64,000 nucleotides of DNA from Acidobacteria bacterium AB60 (GTDB lineage: Bacteria; Acidobacteriota; Terriglobia; Terriglobales; Acidobacteriaceae), in the NCBI GenBank assembly GCA_008682415.1, contig VANK01000009.1:204057-268056 (forward strand), read 5' to 3'. Made by a program: the position numbers and the translations under genes. The notes under the pieces are model-generated. The model worked only from the letters and a program-made list of their open reading frames with translations. It searched no databases and had not been told where the DNA came from. Below are positions 26,432 through 37,946 of the stretch, in pieces. Numbering within the stretch: position 1 is the stretch's first letter; each line of letters opens with the position of its first letter.

Positions 26432-28635
26432 ATCGCGCTCTGCTCCTCCTTACCATCGCGCTCCCCCCGGCCATCGCGGCAAGCGCTGCCACTCCGTCTG
26501 AATGCTGGTCCCTTCGCAAGCTCGGGCACGCCGATCAGGCACAATCCTGTTTTGAAGCCCTCACCCGCAGCCGACAGGCCTTCGAACGCGCGGAAGGCTT
26601 CTGGGGACTGGAGCAATGGGATCAGGCCAACGCGCAATTCCGCCTCGCCACCGGGCAGCCGGATAGCAGTCCCATGGTCAAGGTCCGCTGGGGCCGCCTT
26701 CTCCACGTGCGCTTCAACGACTCCGACGCCGCCGGCCTCTTCCGCGAGGCCCTCGACAAGGATCCCGCCAACGCCCAAACCTACATCGGCCTCGCGCTCG
26801 TCTCCGCAGATCGCTTTGAAGGCAAGGCCGCCTTCTACCTCGCCAAGGCAGCCGAGCTCGACCCGAAATCTGCCGAGCCGCACGAACTCCTGGCCGACCT
26901 CGCGCTCGAAAACGACGAACGCGCTACTGCCGCCGTCGAAGCCGACAAAGCCCTTGCCCTCTCTCCCGACGCCTTCGACGCGATGGCAATTCATGCCGCC
27001 CTCGAACTGCTCGCCGACCGGTCGCCCGACGCCTGGTGCGACAAGATCCGCGCCATCAATCCTGGCTTCGGCGAAGGCTACGCCCGCATCGCCCGTCAGC
27101 TCGAGATGCACTACCGCTACGAAGATGCCGTCACCTGGTATCGCAAAGCCGTCGAGGCCGATCCGCGCCTGTGGTCGGCGCACTCCGCCCTCGGCATCGA
27201 TCTCATGCGCCTCGGCCAGGAAGCCGAGCCGCGCCGCGAGCTGGAGCTGAGTTACAACAACGGCTATCGCGACGCAGCCACGGTGAACAGCCTCCGCCTC
27301 CTCGACAGCTACAAAAACTTCGACACCATCCGCGCCGGCAACACCATCCTCAAGCTCGACAAATCCGAAGCCGCGCTCCTGCAGCCCTACCTGCAATCCG
27401 AGCTGCGCCTCATTCTTGCCACCTACCAGCAGAAGTACAAGATGACCTTGCCCGCTCCCGTGCAGGTGGAGGTCTATCCCAATCACGAGGACTTCGCCGT
27501 ACGCACCATGGGCATGCCCGGGCTCGGGGCACTCGGCGTAACCTTCGGCGAAGTCGTCGCCATGGACAGCCCCTCCGCGCATCCCCCCGGCGACTTCAAC
27601 TGGGGCTCCACGCTGTGGCACGAGATGAGCCACGTCTTCATCCTCACCGCCACCAACCATCGCGTCCCGCGCTGGTTTACTGAAGGCCTCGCCGTGCATG
27701 AAGAAGGCGCACACGCCGCCGAATGGCGCGATCGGCTCACTCCCGAGGTCATGGCGGCCATTCGCGACAAAAAGCTGCTTCCCGTCGCTCGCCTCGACCG
27801 AGGCTTCGTCTTCCCCGAGTACCCGGCGCAGGTGATCGTCTCCTACTTCCAGGCCGGCAGCATGTGCGACTTCATCGCGGAAAAATGGGACGAACCCAAG
27901 CTCCTCGATATGGTCCACAGCTACGCAAAACTCCTGCCCACCACCGACGTCATCCAGCAGAACCTGTCTCTCCCCCCTGAGGAGTTCGACAAGCAATATC
28001 AATCGTGGATCGGCCAGAAATACGCCGCCGAATCCGCGCACTTCGATGAATGGCGCGACAAGCTGAAGGCCCTGGTCGCGGCCTCCAAGCAAAAGCAATA
28101 TGACGCCGTCCTCGCCCAGGGACAGGCCGTCATCGCGCTCTATCCCGAGTACGTCGATCACTTCAGCGCCTACGAGTTGATGGCCGACGCCGACCAGGCC
28201 AAAGGCGATACCGCTTCGGAGATGTCCATCCTCGCCGCCTACCAGCATGCCGGTGGAGCGTCGCCCGATCTCCTCAAGCGTCTCGCCTCTCTTCAGCAAA
28301 AAGCAGGCAAGCCGTCCGACGCCCTCGCCACGCTCTCGCGCGTCCTCTACATCTATCCGGTCCACGATGAAGACCTGCACCGCCGCCTCGGCGATCTCCT
28401 GCTCGCCCAGAATCAACCCGACGCCGCCATCCGTGAATACCGCGCGCTGGTGGCCTCCAACCCCGTCGACAAGGCGGGCGCGGAATACGATCTCGCCCAG
28501 GCCTACTTCAAAGCCAACGACAAAGACAAGGCCCAGGAGAGCGTCCTGGCCGCGCTCGAAATCGCCCCTGGCTATCGCCCCGCACAAAAGCTCTTGCTCC
28601 AATTGCAACAGCCGCAAGCAAACCCAAAGCCGTAG
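26428..28635 (+). CDS. TPR protein with gluzincin metallopeptidase domain
   Basis: The 735-residue protein has a signal peptide (about 1-21), TPR-like helices to about residue 310, and a zinc peptidase domain with HEMSH at 398-402. The third ligand is Glu419 in WFTEGLAVHEEG, the pattern of M1-like peptidase MA proteins. More TPRs follow at the C-terminus. It should act in the periplasm. It overlaps its upstream neighbour (ATGA) and stands 12 nt before the MoxR gene, inside the operon. Partner or substrate is unknown; combining TPR scaffolding with a peptidase suggests work on protein complexes. Confidence 0.85.
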   Translation: MNRALLLLTIALPPAIAASAATPSECWSLRKLGHADQAQSCFEALTRSRQAFERAEGFWGLEQWDQANAQFRLATGQPDSSPMVKVRWGRLLHVRFNDSDAAGLFREALDKDPANAQTYIGLALVSADRFEGKAAFYLAKAAELDPKSAEPHELLADLALENDERATAAVEADKALALSPDAFDAMAIHAALELLADRSPDAWCDKIRAINPGFGEGYARIARQLEMHYRYEDAVTWYRKAVEADPRLWSAHSALGIDLMRLGQEAEPRRELELSYNNGYRDAATVNSLRLLDSYKNFDTIRAGNTILKLDKSEAALLQPYLQSELRLILATYQQKYKMTLPAPVQVEVYPNHEDFAVRTMGMPGLGALGVTFGEVVAMDSPSAHPPGDFNWGSTLWHEMSHVFILTATNHRVPRWFTEGLAVHEEGAHAAEWRDRLTPEVMAAIRDKKLLPVARLDRGFVFPEYPAQVIVSYFQAGSMCDFIAEKWDEPKLLDMVHSYAKLLPTTDVIQQNLSLPPEEFDKQYQSWIGQKYAAESAHFDEWRDKLKALVAASKQKQYDAVLAQGQAVIALYPEYVDHFSAYELMADADQAKGDTASEMSILAAYQHAGGASPDLLKRLASLQQKAGKPSDALATLSRVLYIYPVHDEDLHRRLGDLLLAQNQPDAAIREYRALVASNPVDKAGAEYDLAQAYFKANDKDKAQESVLAALEIAPGYRPAQKLLLQLQQPQANPKP

Positions 28636-28647
28636 GAAAGGAATCCG

Positions 28648-29675
<1,028 letters not shown>

Positions 29676-29676
<1 letters not shown>

Positions 29677-30566
29677 TGCTGCAGCGATTCCTCGATCCCG
29701 CGGTGCTGGCCGGCATCTCCTCCCTCGACCTCCTGGCCAAAACGGTGGTAGACGGCTTTGTCGCAGGCCTCCATCGTTCCCCCGACTTCGGCTTCAGCCA
29801 GGAGTTCGCTGAATACCGCGCCTACACCCCCGGCGACGACCTCCGCCACGTCGACTGGAACCTCTTCGCCCGCACCGAGCGCTGCTACCTCAAGCGCTAC
29901 CGCGGCGAGACCAATAGCCAGCTCACCGTCCTGCTCGACGCCAGCAAGTCCATGCAATACACCTCCGGCCCTCCATCCAAGATGGACTACGCCCGCTTCA
30001 TCGCCGCGGCCCTCTTCTACCTCGCCATTCAAAATCAGCGCGACGCCGCCGGCCTCATCGTCTTTGACGACGAGATACGCGACTACATCCGTCCCTCCAC
30101 CCGCCCCGGCCAGCTCGCCCGCCTCTTCGCGGGCCTGGAGCACGCCGAGCCCCACGCTCGTACCAACTTCGCCCGGCCGCTGCAGCACTTCCGCAACTCC
30201 CTCCATCGCCGCGGCATCGCCATCCTTATCTCAGACTTTTATGAAGACCCAGAGACAGTCATTCACGAGATCGCCCCCCTGCGCTTCCACGGCAACGAGG
30301 TCATCCTCTTCCACATCCTCGACCCCGAGGAGATTCGTCCCGTGATGCATGGCCCCGCTCTCCTCGTCGACCTCGAGACGGAACAGCGCATCGAGGTCGT
30401 CCCCGACTACGCCCGGACAACCTACCGCTCGCGCATCGATGCGCACATCGAGCAGCTGCGCACGCGCGCCCGCGCCGCGGGCATGGATTACCAACTGCTG
30501 CTCACCAACCGGCCACTCGATTTCGCGTTGCGCGAGTACCTCGCGCTGCGCCAGGCGGAGAACTGA
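29676..30566 (+). CDS. DUF58 domain protein (VWA-like)
   Basis: The 296-residue protein has the DUF58 core EYRAYTPGDDLRHVDWNLFARTE (given as two parts: EYRAYTPGDD and HVDWNLFARTE) and a VWA metal-site DASKS in TVLLDASKSM. No membrane segment or signal is visible, so it is probably cytosolic and works directly with the MoxR ATPase. Such pairs are very common. It overlaps the genes on both sides by one base, giving strong translational coupling. The exact client of the MoxR-DUF58 pair here is unknown. Confidence 0.93.
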
Positions 30567-32611
30567 TGGGCTTTCTGGCTCCATGGTTTCTGGCGGGAAT
30601 GGCAGCCCTCGGCGTGCCCGTCTTTGTGCACCTTCTGCGCAAGCACGTCACCACGCCCCGCCCCGTAAGCTCCCTCATGTTCTTCGAGCGCGGCGTGCAG
30701 AGCTCCACGCGCCATAAGCAGCTCAAATACCTGCTGCTCTTCGCTCTCCGTGCCGCCTTGGTCTTTTTGATCGTGCTGGCGTTTGCCGATCCATTTGTCC
30801 GGCGACCCGCTGCCGGCGGCGCCGGCCGCCTCCTCGTCATCGCTCTCGACAACTCCTTCAGCATGCGCGCGGCAACCCACTTTGCGGACGCGAAACAGCA
30901 GGCCCTCGCGACCCTGGCCGCCCGGCCGCACGATTCGCCCGCCCAGATCATCGCCCTCGGCGGGCAGGTACAGCTCCTCACCCAGGCCATCGGCGACGAC
31001 GCACAGCTGCGCGCGGCGCTCTTGAGCATTCAGCCCGGCGACGGCCACGCGAACTTCGGAGAGCTCGGCCGCGCCCTTCGCTCCATCGCCGATACAACGC
31101 ACCGCCCCATCGATCTCCATCTCTTCTCGGATATGCAGCGCACCGCCATGCCCTCGAACTTCGCAGACATGGTGCTCCCTCCCACCGTGCGGCTCACAGC
31201 ACATCCGGTTGCACAGGGCGCCTCTCTCGCCAACTGGACAGTCGAGAGCGTTGAGGCGCCGGCGGAGTTGTCCGATCCCAAGGATCCCCGCCGCTCCCGC
31301 GTGCACGCCGTCATTGCCGGCTTCAACACGCCCGCCGCAACCAAGACCATCGCACTCGTCATCAACGGAAAGGCGATCGCCTCGCGCAAGGTCAACGTCC
31401 CCCCCAACGGCCGCGCCGCTGTTGAGTTCGCCCCTCTCGACGTATCCTATGGCTTCAATCAATGCGCGGTTCGCATCGAAGAGGCGGACGCCCTCCCCGA
31501 CGACAACGCCAGCGTCTTCGCCGTTCGTCGTTCCGATCCCCAGCGCGTTCTCTTCGTCCATGCTACGGATGACACGCGGTCGGCCACGTACTTCGGGGCG
31601 GCGCTCTCTGCGGCCGATCGCGCCTCCTTCATCCTTCAGTCCATGGACGCGGCGCAAACCACTGACCTTGACCCTTCGAAGTTCGCCTTCGTGGTTCTCT
31701 CAGACGTCCTGGCGCTCCCGTCTATCTTTGAGCACGCGCTCGCGCAGTATGTGGCCAAGGGCGGCAGAGTCTTCATTGCGCTCGGAACCCATGCTGGCCG
31801 CCGCGCACAAATTCCTCTTTGGGGGGCCGCGGTTCTCGACACACGCGAGAGTATCCGTGCCTCAGGTCCCCTCTCCGTAGGCCAGGTCGACTTCGCGTTT
31901 CCGGCGCTGGCCCAGGCGCAGCCGGGACGCGACAATGGCGGCTGGGCCGTGGTGCGCGTCTTCTACGCGTCCACCGTCGAAGCCGGCCAGGCACGCGTTG
32001 CCGCGCGTCTGGCCGACGGCACGCCCCTCCTCCTCGACAAGCAACTGGGAGAAGGGCATCTGCTGCTCTTCACCTCAGGCCTCGACAATCTCACCAACGA
32101 CCTCCCTCTGCATCCAGTGTTCGTGGCCTTCATCGATCGCCTTGCTCACTACCTCTCCGGCAGTGAGCGCCTCAGCGGGGCAGCGCTGGTCGACTCCTTT
32201 GTCCAGCTCCGTGCCGCCGGCGAGCCGGTAGGAGCTGTCTCCAATGTGGAAGTGATCGACCCCGACGGTCGGCGCGCTCTGTCGCTCTCCGAGGCGCGCA
32301 CCATCCAGACGTACCGGTTCGCGCGCGCAGGCTTTTACAAACTCCGCTACCCCAATGGCCAGGATGCCGTCATCGGTGTCAATCCCGATCGGCGGGAATC
32401 CAACCTGGAACCTCTTCCGCCGGATCTCCTGAAACTCTGGAGCGGATCAGGGAGCAGTGCCCCGCAAACCACCGCCGCTCCGGCTCCCGGCGAGATCACA
32501 AACCGCAACCTCAGCCTCTGGTGGTACGTTATGCTGCTTGCATTACTCGTCGTACTGGCGGAGACAGCCGTCGCCAGTCGGCATATGGGCACGCAGCGGG
32601 AGGAAGTATGA
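30566..32611 (+). CDS. BatA-like membrane protein with VWA domain
   Basis: The 681-residue protein starts with a BatA N-terminal domain (MGFLAPWFLAGMAALGVPVF, two membrane segments by residue 72). A VWA domain follows with DNSFS in VIALDNSFSM, then a long periplasmic part. A membrane helix near 655-673 ends the chain. This layout suggests a membrane platform for the MoxR system. The stop overlaps the next start (ATGA). Confidence 0.88.
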   Translation: MGFLAPWFLAGMAALGVPVFVHLLRKHVTTPRPVSSLMFFERGVQSSTRHKQLKYLLLFALRAALVFLIVLAFADPFVRRPAAGGAGRLLVIALDNSFSMRAATHFADAKQQALATLAARPHDSPAQIIALGGQVQLLTQAIGDDAQLRAALLSIQPGDGHANFGELGRALRSIADTTHRPIDLHLFSDMQRTAMPSNFADMVLPPTVRLTAHPVAQGASLANWTVESVEAPAELSDPKDPRRSRVHAVIAGFNTPAATKTIALVINGKAIASRKVNVPPNGRAAVEFAPLDVSYGFNQCAVRIEEADALPDDNASVFAVRRSDPQRVLFVHATDDTRSATYFGAALSAADRASFILQSMDAAQTTDLDPSKFAFVVLSDVLALPSIFEHALAQYVAKGGRVFIALGTHAGRRAQIPLWGAAVLDTRESIRASGPLSVGQVDFAFPALAQAQPGRDNGGWAVVRVFYASTVEAGQARVAARLADGTPLLLDKQLGEGHLLLFTSGLDNLTNDLPLHPVFVAFIDRLAHYLSGSERLSGAALVDSFVQLRAAGEPVGAVSNVEVIDPDGRRALSLSEARTIQTYRFARAGFYKLRYPNGQDAVIGVNPDRRESNLEPLPPDLLKLWSGSGSSAPQTTAAPAPGEITNRNLSLWWYVMLLALLVVLAETAVASRHMGTQREEV

Positions 32612-35600
32612 GTTACTCCAGCGAGCTCAATTCCTACATCGCGCGGGTGCACCAGCGCCTGCGGCTCGGCGCCTGGCTGCGCGGAGCAGCCGTCTTCGCC
32701 GCCACCGCCCTGGTCGTGACCGTCGCCCTGGTGTTCGTTCTCAATCGGCTGGCGTTTCCCCACGCCGGCGTCTCTGCCGGACGCATCGCGCTTCTGCTCG
32801 CCCTCGGCGCCGCGGCACTCCTCGGCCTGGCCGTGCCCCTCGCCCGCATCACCCGCGACTGGGCAGTTCGCCGCGCCGAGCGCGCTAACCCCGACCTTGA
32901 GCACCGCCTCACCACCTTCGCGGAACGGAACGACAAGGCAGCCGATCCCTTCCTCGAACTCCTCGCCGCCGATACCCTCGCCCGCACGCAGGAAGCGGAA
33001 CCCTCCCGCCTCCTCCCCGATAAGAGTCTCTTTGCTCTCGGCGGCGCCGGGCTCGCCTGCCTCGCCGTTCTCCTCTGGATGATCGCTGCCGGCCCCGGCT
33101 ACGTCGGCTATGGAGCTTCACTGCTGTGGACGGGCGCGAAGAAGGGCGCGGCTCCTCTCTACGATCTCTCCGTTACTCCCGGCAACATCACCGTCCGCCG
33201 CAACAGCGACCAACTCATCACCGCGCGTCTCAAGGGAATGCAGCCGGAGAAGGCCCAGGTCTTCGCGAAGTATGCCAGCGCGTCGGGTTGGGAACCTGCC
33301 TCCATGCAGCTCGTTCCCGGATCGCCCAGCGGCTCGGCCTACCAGTTCGTCTTCGCAGGCCTGCCGGAGAACGTCGAGTACTACGTAACGGCCGGACCGC
33401 TCGTCTCTTCGCATTACCGCATCCGCGTCGTCGATCTGCCCTCCGTCAAAGACATCCGCGTCATCTACAAATACCCGGCGTGGACCGGATTGAAAACGGT
33501 CACCGAAGAGCACTCCGGCGACTTGCGCGCCATCGAGGGCACCCAGGCCCAGATCGAATTGCAAATGGACCGGCCGCTGAAGGACGGGCTCCTCTCCCTC
33601 GACGGCGGCCAGACCATTCAACTCGCCGGCGGGGCCAACAACCTCTACCGCGCCATCGTCCCCATGGAGAAAGATGGGTCCTATCACGTCTCTGCTACCG
33701 ACGATGGCCAGGCCGTGCGCCTCTCTGAGGACTACTTCATCGCCACCGACAAGGCCGCGCCTCCTGAGGTCGCCCTATCCCGTCCCGGCGCCGACTATCG
33801 CGCCAGCCCCATCGAAGAGGTGACCCTCGGGGTCAAAGGCTCCGACGAATTCGGTCTCCGCGATCTGCATCTGCATTACTCCGTCAACGGCGGTGCCGAT
33901 CGCGACATGAACCTGCTGAAGACTCCAGGAGCAAAGAGCGCCGAGGGCTCCTACACCCTGCCGCTCGAAGACTTCAAGCTCAAGCCCGGCGATCTCGTTA
34001 GCGTCTATGCCACCGCCAAAGACGGCCACAGCGAAGCGCGCACCGATATCTCCTTCATCCAGGTCGATCCCTTCGAACGCGAGTTCTCCCAATCCCAGCA
34101 GAGCGGCGGTGGAGGCGGCGGCGGAGGAGGAGGGAACAACAACCAGACCGAAATCTCCAAGCGCGAAAAGGAACTGATCGCAGCCACCTGGAAACAGCAG
34201 AACGATAAGACCGCCACCCCCAAAGATGCCGCCGCTCAGGGAGAGTTCCTCTCCGAGGCGCAGCGCAAGCTTCGCGATCAGGTAAACGCCCTCTCCCTGC
34301 GCATGCAGAGCCGTGACATCAACCAGGCCAACAGCGAGTTCACTGACTTCGATAAAGACATGCAGGACGCCGCCGCCGCCATGGCCCCCTCTGCTGACAA
34401 GCTCAAAGGCATGCAGTGGAAAGACGCCATCCCGCTCGAGCAGAAGGCGCTCCAGGCCCTGCTGCGCGCTGAGGCCACCTTCCGCAAAATCGAAGTCGCC
34501 TTCGGCCAGACCGGTGGGGGCGGGGGCGGTGGTGGCAACGCCGGCCGCGATCTCGCCAGCCTCTTCGACCTCGAGCTGGACACCGAGAAGAATCAGTACG
34601 AGACCGCGCAGTCCGTCTCCCCCGAGCAGAAGCGCGAAAAAGACCTGGACGACGCCCTCCAGAAACTTGACGCCCTCGCCAAACGACAGGAAGACCTCGC
34701 CAACCAGCAGCACAATCCGCAGCAGACCTTCGAGCAGCGCTGGCAGCAGGAGATGCTCCGCCGCGAAGCCGAACAGCTCCAGCACGACCTCGAGCAGATG
34801 GCCCAGAATAATCAGAAGAGCGGCCAGTCCTCTGCCCAATCGGGCTCTCAATCGGCCTCAGCGCAAGGCTCCAGCAACTCGTCGGCTCAGCCGAGCGCCA
34901 GTAGCGCCTCCCAGTCCGGCGGTTCCTCCAGCAACACCCCATCCACCACCGACCAGCGAATCCAGCAAGCCCTCAGCCGCCTCCGCCAGGCCACCGGAGC
35001 CATGCGCCGCGGCGACAACAGCCCCGGTCAGCAGGCCGACGCCGCGCGCCAAGCCTCGGAATCCCTCCGCGAAGCCCAGTCCCTCATGGCCGGTTCCCAG
35101 CAGCAGATGGCCTCCGGCAAGATGGGCGCCCTCGCCCGCGAGGCCGATCGTCTCCGCCAGGAGGAGCGCTCCCAGGCGGACAAGATCAACCGCCTCGCCA
35201 ACGCCCAGACCGACCAGGTCAACCCCAACGACCTCGACTCTCTGCTGGGCAAGCGTCGCGAGCGCGATCAGCTCGCAGGCCAGCGCCAGCAGCTCTCCGA
35301 CGGCCTTTCCGCGCTCCAGCAAAACCTTCGCGAAGCCGCCCGCGGCATGGCCGCCCACCAGCCCGGCGCAGCGCAAAAGCTGCGCGATGCACTCTCCGCC
35401 ATGGACGACGCAGACCTCGAAAACCGCGTGCAACGTTCCGCCGACTGGCTGCGGCGCGGCATCAATCCCAACGCCAACGGCACCGAGTCCGAGATCGCGC
35501 GCGGCCTCGACAAGCTCATCGGCGACCTGCAGCAGGCACAGGCAGCCATGGGACGCGAAAAGCCCGGCGCCCCCGGCGCAAACCCCGGCGACCAGAACGC

Positions 35601-36330
35601 TCTTCTCAATCAGGTCGAGCGCCTGCGTCAGCAAATTGAAGCAGCCTCGCGCGCGCAAGCGGGCCAGCCCGGAGCCGGCGGCGATCGCCCCAATGATCGT
35701 TCTGGTCCGCAGTCCTGGACCACCAGCGGACAACTCGCGCGCAACGGCCAGCCCGGCGCAAACCCGCAAGCACAGCAGCCCGGAACCCCAGGCTCCGCCC
35801 GGTCTCGTCAGGGAGCTCGCGCCGGCAACGCCGCTCCCTCCGGCGACCTCGGCAATCAGGCGCGCTCCGGCGGACAGGTTCGTGATGGCGCCGCAGGCGC
35901 CGACGGCACCGCCTGGAACAACATCAACACTGGCAACAATCGTTATGGCCAGTCCGGACGACCCGGCGTCGCGCCCACCGACGCCAGCGGCAATCCCGCC
36001 GACTCCGAAGCCTCCTACGAGCAGGAGATGCGCCAGCTATCCCGCCTTCGTCAGCAGCTGCAGGGCGACCCGCAAACCGCCAAAGAGGTGGCCGACCTCA
36101 CCCGCCAGATGCAGAATCTCGATCCCAAACGCTTCCCCGGCAACCCCGCAATCGTCGACCAGATGAACCGGGAAATCCTCAGCTCCGTCGACCGCCTCGA
36201 GCTCGCTCTGCAACGCGCCGGCGCCCTCCCCGAGGCCCGCGCCACAAAACCCAGCGTCGTCCCCCTCGGCTACCAGGATGCAGTAGCCGATTACTACAAA
36301 CGTCTCAGCTCAAAAAATCCGCAGCAATAA
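32608..36330 (+). CDS. large DUF4175-like membrane protein with coiled-coil and low-complexity regions
   Basis: From ATG 32608, overlapping the previous stop, the product has 1240 residues. Two membrane helices lie near 25-45 and 53-73, and another near 145-165. A beta-rich part follows. From about residue 490 the chain becomes rich in Gln, Ala, Ser and Gly, with an 11-Gly run near 34110-34140 and long helical, coiled-coil-like stretches (for example RREAEQLQHDLEQMAQ). Large DUF4175 proteins close similar MoxR operons in other phyla. It may form a long periplasmic structure. Family naming is moderately sure; the membrane topology is visible. Confidence 0.8.
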   Translation: MSYSSELNSYIARVHQRLRLGAWLRGAAVFAATALVVTVALVFVLNRLAFPHAGVSAGRIALLLALGAAALLGLAVPLARITRDWAVRRAERANPDLEHRLTTFAERNDKAADPFLELLAADTLARTQEAEPSRLLPDKSLFALGGAGLACLAVLLWMIAAGPGYVGYGASLLWTGAKKGAAPLYDLSVTPGNITVRRNSDQLITARLKGMQPEKAQVFAKYASASGWEPASMQLVPGSPSGSAYQFVFAGLPENVEYYVTAGPLVSSHYRIRVVDLPSVKDIRVIYKYPAWTGLKTVTEEHSGDLRAIEGTQAQIELQMDRPLKDGLLSLDGGQTIQLAGGANNLYRAIVPMEKDGSYHVSATDDGQAVRLSEDYFIATDKAAPPEVALSRPGADYRASPIEEVTLGVKGSDEFGLRDLHLHYSVNGGADRDMNLLKTPGAKSAEGSYTLPLEDFKLKPGDLVSVYATAKDGHSEARTDISFIQVDPFEREFSQSQQSGGGGGGGGGGNNNQTEISKREKELIAATWKQQNDKTATPKDAAAQGEFLSEAQRKLRDQVNALSLRMQSRDINQANSEFTDFDKDMQDAAAAMAPSADKLKGMQWKDAIPLEQKALQALLRAEATFRKIEVAFGQTGGGGGGGGNAGRDLASLFDLELDTEKNQYETAQSVSPEQKREKDLDDALQKLDALAKRQEDLANQQHNPQQTFEQRWQQEMLRREAEQLQHDLEQMAQNNQKSGQSSAQSGSQSASAQGSSNSSAQPSASSASQSGGSSSNTPSTTDQRIQQALSRLRQATGAMRRGDNSPGQQADAARQASESLREAQSLMAGSQQQMASGKMGALAREADRLRQEERSQADKINRLANAQTDQVNPNDLDSLLGKRRERDQLAGQRQQLSDGLSALQQNLREAARGMAAHQPGAAQKLRDALSAMDDADLENRVQRSADWLRRGINPNANGTESEIARGLDKLIGDLQQAQAAMGREKPGAPGANPGDQNALLNQVERLRQQIEAASRAQAGQPGAGGDRPNDRSGPQSWTTSGQLARNGQPGANPQAQQPGTPGSARSRQGARAGNAAPSGDLGNQARSGGQVRDGAAGADGTAWNNINTGNNRYGQSGRPGVAPTDASGNPADSEASYEQEMRQLSRLRQQLQGDPQTAKEVADLTRQMQNLDPKRFPGNPAIVDQMNREILSSVDRLELALQRAGALPEARATKPSVVPLGYQDAVADYYKRLSSKNPQQ

Positions 36331-36340
36331 CCCAGCGGCT

Positions 36341-37915
36341 TTATCGATTGACCCCGCCGCCCAGCCGGCATACCTTCATCACGCTGTTCGCGTACTCGCA
36401 ATCGAGCCCAGTCGGCGCCGCCCGGCTGAGCACTACCCAGTCCACGCCCAGTGCTCGAAGCCGCGCAGACTGCTCCGTGCCCGCCCCTCGATCCAATCCC
36501 TTCTCCGCGCGCTGGCCCGCAATCCACTCCGCCGTCAAATCGGGCGCAATCGACGCCACCCCTCCATCCTTCGCGTAGTCCGGCAGCGCGCTGCGCTCCG
36601 CGATCGCCCGAAAATTCTGGCTGTCTTCTCCCGGCAGCGTCACGTAATTCGGATCCATCACAAACCGCGCCGTAATCGGCGTGTGATCGCGAATCCACAG
36701 AAACCCCTGCACCCATCCATTCGCGCTGCGTAGCGGATACTCCCAATGCCCCGAGGCAGGAAACGTCTCGCGCTGTGCGAAAAACATGGCCCCTCCCGCA
36801 ATCGCGAACAGGCCCAGCCACGCCCAGCGCCGCTCCTTCAGCAGCCTCTCCCCCAGGTACATCCCCAGCATCAGGATCATCAGCAGGTACAAATCCTGAA
36901 AGATGCGCAGCGGCTGAAGGCGCGCCACAATCAGCGCCGCCGACGAACTCCGCGCAAACGCCATCGCCACCGCAATCGCCATCCCCCCTGCAACAATCGC
37001 TGTCCACGCCATCAGTCCGCCTTCGGCACTCCGCGCTCCCCGCCTCAAAAAGATTGCCCCAAGCACCAGCGCAGGAGCCGCCAGCCCCAGCCACTCGTAC
37101 CAGCACCACGTGCCCAAAAACCAGTAAGCGCGTGTCGCCGCCACGCGCGCGTAGTCCGCGGACGCCCCCGGCCACGACCCCTCCAGCAGGCCCGCCATCC
37201 CAAAGCCGGCCACGCACAGTGCCCCCACCGCGAACCGCCGCATCGGCGCGTCGGGAATCGCCAGCGCCACCAGCACCGCAATCGTCGCCAGCGTGTACAC
37301 CGCCATCAGCGGATGCATCGCTGCCGCCACCGTCAGCCACAACACGCAGCGTCCCGCAGCCCTCCACCGCCATCCTCCCGTGCGCATCGCCTCCGTCAGG
37401 CACAACGCCTCGGCAAGCGCCAGAAGTCCAAACGGCGTGGACACGCTGCGCGCCGTCACGTACGGATCCACCAGCATCAGCGACGTGCCCGCCACCGGCA
37501 CCGTCAGCAGCAGTGCCAGCAACAGCACCGCGCCCATGCGCCCCTCGCGGCGATCGGTGCACCGCCGCGCCACTTGCCACCCGGCAAACAGCGTCAGCCA
37601 GATCGTCGCCACGTACAGCGCAAACATCACGCTCATCAGGCTCACGTGCAGCGTCCGCACCATCCACGCCACCATGCGCGCAAACAGTGAGAACCTCAGA
37701 TGCGCGGTCGCAAACTCCGTCCATGCCGGATAAAGCTGCGGATGCAAAAGATACTTGATTCCCGAGAGATAAACGCCGCCGTCTTCTACGTACGGGTGAT
37801 ACCCATGCACCACGACGGCAGCAACCGTCAAAGCCCCGGTGATCCGTCCCGCGGACTCATGCGCCGTCGCCCGCTCGGCGGCCGCAATCGGTTCTATGAC
37901 AACTTGAGACTTCAC
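36341..37915 (-). CDS. polytopic membrane protein of unknown function
   Basis: The 524-residue protein has about ten hydrophobic helices followed by a soluble C-terminal part (from about residue 400) with a GHWEYPLRSANGW stretch and DPNYVTLPGEDSQNFRA. The topology, with an early VEDGGVYLSG loop, resembles GT-C fold membrane proteins that use polyprenyl-linked sugars, but no clear catalytic motif was recognised. It is the last gene of the minus-strand operon, starting 31 nt after the TolC-like gene. Its stop lies ten bases from the convergent DUF4175-like gene. Confidence 0.75.
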   Translation of the reverse strand: MKSQVVIEPIAAAERATAHESAGRITGALTVAAVVVHGYHPYVEDGGVYLSGIKYLLHPQLYPAWTEFATAHLRFSLFARMVAWMVRTLHVSLMSVMFALYVATIWLTLFAGWQVARRCTDRREGRMGAVLLLALLLTVPVAGTSLMLVDPYVTARSVSTPFGLLALAEALCLTEAMRTGGWRWRAAGRCVLWLTVAAAMHPLMAVYTLATIAVLVALAIPDAPMRRFAVGALCVAGFGMAGLLEGSWPGASADYARVAATRAYWFLGTWCWYEWLGLAAPALVLGAIFLRRGARSAEGGLMAWTAIVAGGMAIAVAMAFARSSSAALIVARLQPLRIFQDLYLLMILMLGMYLGERLLKERRWAWLGLFAIAGGAMFFAQRETFPASGHWEYPLRSANGWVQGFLWIRDHTPITARFVMDPNYVTLPGEDSQNFRAIAERSALPDYAKDGGVASIAPDLTAEWIAGQRAEKGLDRGAGTEQSARLRALGVDWVVLSRAAPTGLDCEYANSVMKVCRLGGGVNR

Positions 37916-37946
37916 CGGCCTCCAACTCCCCCCAGCAGCCCCGTCA

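Noticed and set aside
36294..37724. 476-codon minus-strand open frame
   Set aside because: It lies in another frame over the polytopic membrane protein gene and is extremely Gly/Arg/Ala-rich, with no ribosome site or domain; a high-GC shadow frame.
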